The notes under the pieces: model-generated
What the model was told of the DNA's origin: nothing
The model's database searches: none
The model's input: only the letters and a program-made list of their open reading frames with translations
Part shown: in pieces, positions 5,446-7,026 of the stretch
How the letters are laid out: the number at the start of each line of letters is the position of its first letter
Numbering within the stretch: position 1 is the stretch's first letter
Source of the DNA: Fidelibacterota bacterium
GTDB lineage: Bacteria > Fidelibacterota > Marinisomatia > SCGC-AAA003-L08 > TS1B11
Length of the DNA stretch: 7,026 bases
Direction of reading: 5' to 3'
NCBI GenBank assembly: GCA_022564085.1
Contig: JADFMC010000111.1
Coordinates: 1-7,026, forward strand
Translations under genes and position numbers: made by a program

Positions 5446-6605
5446 TGCGCAGCCTGCGTTGGCTCACAGCGGGGGAATCCCACGGCCAGGGGCTGGTGGG
5501 CATTCTCGAGGGTCTACCCGCCGGCCTGGAAATCGATAGCGACTATATCGCCGAGCAACTGGCCCGCCGGCAACGGGGCCACGGTCGTAGCCGCCGAATG
5601 AAAATCGAGCAGGACCGGGCCGAGATTATCTCCGGCGTGCGGCATGGTCTGACTTTAGGCTCCCCCGTGGCTCTGATGATTCCTAACAAGGACTGGGTAA
5701 ATTGGCGCGGACGCATGTCTGTTGAGCCCCCAAAGAAGGCGGTCCAGCCGGTGACCTTACCCCGTCCGGGGCATGCCGACCTGGCCGGCGTGCTGAAGTA
5801 CGGTTTCAGCGATATCCGCAACGTCTTGGAACGGGCCAGCGCTCGGGAAACAGCCATGCGGGTGGCACTGGGCTCCCTGGCCCGGCGGCTGCTGGTTGAG
5901 CTGGGCATACAAGTGGGCAGCCGGGTGGTGGCGATCCATACGGCGCTGGACGAGCAGCCCTGGCCCGGCGAACTATCCCCGGAAGGCGTCAACGCCCGGG
6001 CTGATCAGTCTCCGGTGCGCTGCCTGGATAATGCAGTGGAGAAACAGATGGTGGCGGCTATTGACAACGCCCGGCAGGCTGGCGACAGCGTGGGGGGCGT
6101 GTTCGAGGTGGTGGCCACCGGGTTGCCTTACGGGCTGGGCAGCTACGGCCAGTGGGACTTGAAATTGCGTTCGCGTTTGGCCGAGGCGGTCATATCGATC
6201 AACGCCATCCAGGGGGTGGAGGTGGGGCTGGGGTTCGCCAGCTGCCAACGGTTGGGCAGCCAGTACCACGATGAGATATTGCCAGCCGGTCCAGGCCGGG
6301 TGCTGCGTCCCACCAATAACGCCGGTGGTATGGAAGCCGGCATCAGCAACGCTCAGCCGCTGATGCTCAGGGCGGTGATGAAGCCCATTCCTACCCTGGT
6401 CAAACCACTGCGCTCTGTTGATATTGCCACGGGCGAAGCGGGCCTGGCCCACCAGGAACGCACCGATTCGTGCGCGGTGCCGGCCGCCTCGGTGGTGGCC
6501 GAGAGCATGGTCTGCCTGGTGGTGGCCGATGCCATGCTGGAGAAATTCGGCGGTGACAGCCTGGAGCAGTTGCGGGCGCACATGGAATCCTCCGCTAAAT
6601 ATTAG
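5442..6605 (+). CDS. aroC: Chorismate synthase
   Basis: FMN-dependent anti-1,4-elimination of phosphate from EPSP, giving chorismate, the branch point for the tryptophan, phenylalanine and tyrosine genes upstream. All three family signatures are present: GESHGQGLVGILEGLP (11-26, with His14), the ERASARETA block (130-138) and RTDSCAVP (340-347). RPGHADLAGVLKYG (108-121, with His111) and NNAGGMEAGISN (292-303) are also visible. RPGHADLAG-x-LKYG followed by DIRNVLERASARETA resembles the longer Gram-positive-type enzymes, and 387 residues fits them (E. coli has 361). Two adjacent ATG codons (5442 and 5445) are possible starts. The first makes the ATGA overlap with aroE and is preferred; GAGG at 5431-5434 serves either one. 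Reduced FMN must be supplied by another protein, because no NADPH:flavin reductase domain is attached. Confidence 0.98.
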   Translation: MMRSLRWLTAGESHGQGLVGILEGLPAGLEIDSDYIAEQLARRQRGHGRSRRMKIEQDRAEIISGVRHGLTLGSPVALMIPNKDWVNWRGRMSVEPPKKAVQPVTLPRPGHADLAGVLKYGFSDIRNVLERASARETAMRVALGSLARRLLVELGIQVGSRVVAIHTALDEQPWPGELSPEGVNARADQSPVRCLDNAVEKQMVAAIDNARQAGDSVGGVFEVVATGLPYGLGSYGQWDLKLRSRLAEAVISINAIQGVEVGLGFASCQRLGSQYHDEILPAGPGRVLRPTNNAGGMEAGISNAQPLMLRAVMKPIPTLVKPLRSVDIATGEAGLAHQERTDSCAVPAASVVAESMVCLVVADAMLEKFGGDSLEQLRAHMESSAKY

Positions 6606-6619
6606 GGCCGACAACGGTG
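6604..6619 (+). promoter_or_regulatory. Ribosome binding site and GTG start for aroK
   Basis: AGGG at 6604-6607, overlapping the aroC TAG, lies nine bases before a GTG at 6617. No ATG precedes the Walker A motif: the first in-frame ATG (6659) codes for the Met inside that motif (GLMGSGKST), so the gene must use a non-ATG start, and GTG 6617 is the best placed. Confidence 0.75.
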
Positions 6620-7026
6620 TCTACGGACGGACCGGCAAATATCTGCCTGGTAGGCCTCATGGGCAGCGGTAAATCTACGGTGGCCCCCCTACTGGCGGAC
6701 AGGTTGGGCAGGGAGCATATTGACCTGGATAAAGAGATCGCCCTGCGGCTGGGGCGTACTATCATGATAATTTTCGCCGACCAGGGGGAGGAATCTTTCC
6801 GGCGGGAGGAGCAAGTGGTTTTGCAGTACTTTTGCAACCGGGACGGCCTGGTTATCGACTGTGGAGGTGGGGTAGTATTGGCTGCCGGCAATCGGTCTCG
6901 CCTGAAAGACCACTTCACCGTCTACCTTCAGACCACGCCACAGACCCTGGCGCTCCGGGTGGGTTCAGCCGCCGGGCGGCCTCTACTTCAGGGGGCCGAG
7001 CCGATCAAGGATCAACTGGCAGCCTT
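6617..7026 (+). CDS. aroK: Shikimate kinase, C-terminus missing at window edge
   Basis: Phosphorylates shikimate at O3 with ATP, a P-loop nucleoside monophosphate kinase fold. The first 136 codons of an expected 165-180 are present, starting at GTG 6617, eleven bases after the aroC stop. The Walker A loop is GLMGSGKST (13-21, with Lys19). IDLDKEI (35-41) supplies the shikimate- and Mg-binding Asp36 and Asp38. GEESFRREE (57-65) contains the substrate-binding Arg62, CGGGVV (82-87) is the Walker B-like substrate loop, and GRPLL (120-124) gives the lid Arg121. The frame stays open to the end of the window, so the truncation is only the edge. It supplies the substrate for aroA, encoded upstream in the same transcript. 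Nothing suggests a fusion in the visible part, though aroK-aroB fusions exist in some bacteria. Confidence 0.95.
   Translation, partial: MSTDGPANICLVGLMGSGKSTVAPLLADRLGREHIDLDKEIALRLGRTIMIIFADQGEESFRREEQVVLQYFCNRDGLVIDCGGGVVLAAGNRSRLKDHFTVYLQTTPQTLALRVGSAAGRPLLQGAEPIKDQLAA

Noticed and set aside
4772..5503. 243-codon open frame on the minus strand
   Set aside because: It is antisense to aroE and the aroC start, very rich in Pro and Arg, has no motif, and shows low-complexity composition typical of a shadow frame.
6061..6066. TTGACA matching a perfect -35 box inside aroC
   Set aside because: No acceptable -10 hexamer lies 15-19 bases downstream, so it is probably a chance match in coding sequence.
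5973..6614. 213-codon open frame on the minus strand
   Set aside because: It lies wholly opposite aroC, which has full family signatures. The predicted protein has no recognisable motif, and long antisense frames are expected in GC-rich coding DNA.
1..7026. Mobile elements, CRISPR arrays, tRNA or rRNA genes, riboswitch or attenuator
   Set aside because: Coding sequence fills the window with gaps of at most 22 bases. I found no repeat arrays, terminal inverted repeats, tRNA cloverleaf or leader-peptide region.

Overview
The window is one tightly packed operon segment, entirely on the + strand, for aromatic amino acid biosynthesis. It holds nine genes in this order: the end of trpB, then trpA, a prephenate-dehydratase-domain gene (pheA-like), tyrA, a type I-beta DAHP synthase, aroA, aroE, aroC and the first three quarters of aroK. 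The upstream edge cuts trpB and the downstream edge cuts aroK. The largest gap between genes is 22 bases. Four junctions are ATGA stop/start overlaps (trpB/trpA, pheA/tyrA, aroA/aroE, aroE/aroC) and one is a directly abutting TAA|ATG (tyrA/DAHP synthase). I see no terminator and no strong internal promoter, so one polycistronic transcript with translational coupling is the likely arrangement.

Functionally, the 5' part finishes tryptophan synthase. The next two genes are the terminal branch enzymes for phenylalanine and tyrosine. The 3' part supplies the common pathway: entry (DAHP synthase), shikimate dehydrogenase, shikimate kinase, EPSP synthase and chorismate synthase. Not present in the window are 3-dehydroquinate synthase (aroB), dehydroquinate dehydratase (aroD/aroQ), chorismate mutase and the aromatic or prephenate aminotransferase. 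aroB and a dehydratase may follow aroK just beyond the edge, but that is a guess.

The organism is a bacterium with a genome of roughly 60% GC by eye and compact operons with good Shine-Dalgarno sites. The Thermotoga-like DAHP synthase, class II-like EPSP synthase and Gram-positive-like chorismate synthase fit an anaerobic Firmicutes, Chloroflexi or candidate-phylum lineage better than a gammaproteobacterium. The sequence alone does not settle the taxon.

This is mostly ordinary core metabolism and I do not see a new type of system. The points worth a second look are a minimal, ACT-less prephenate dehydratase whose usual TRF motif reads TLF, a plant-arogenate-dehydrogenase-like TyrA, a Glu-to-Asp change at a metal ligand of DAHP synthase, an A6 run at the pheA/tyrA junction that could allow a low-level frameshift fusion, and the lack of any chorismate mutase domain in genes that often carry one.
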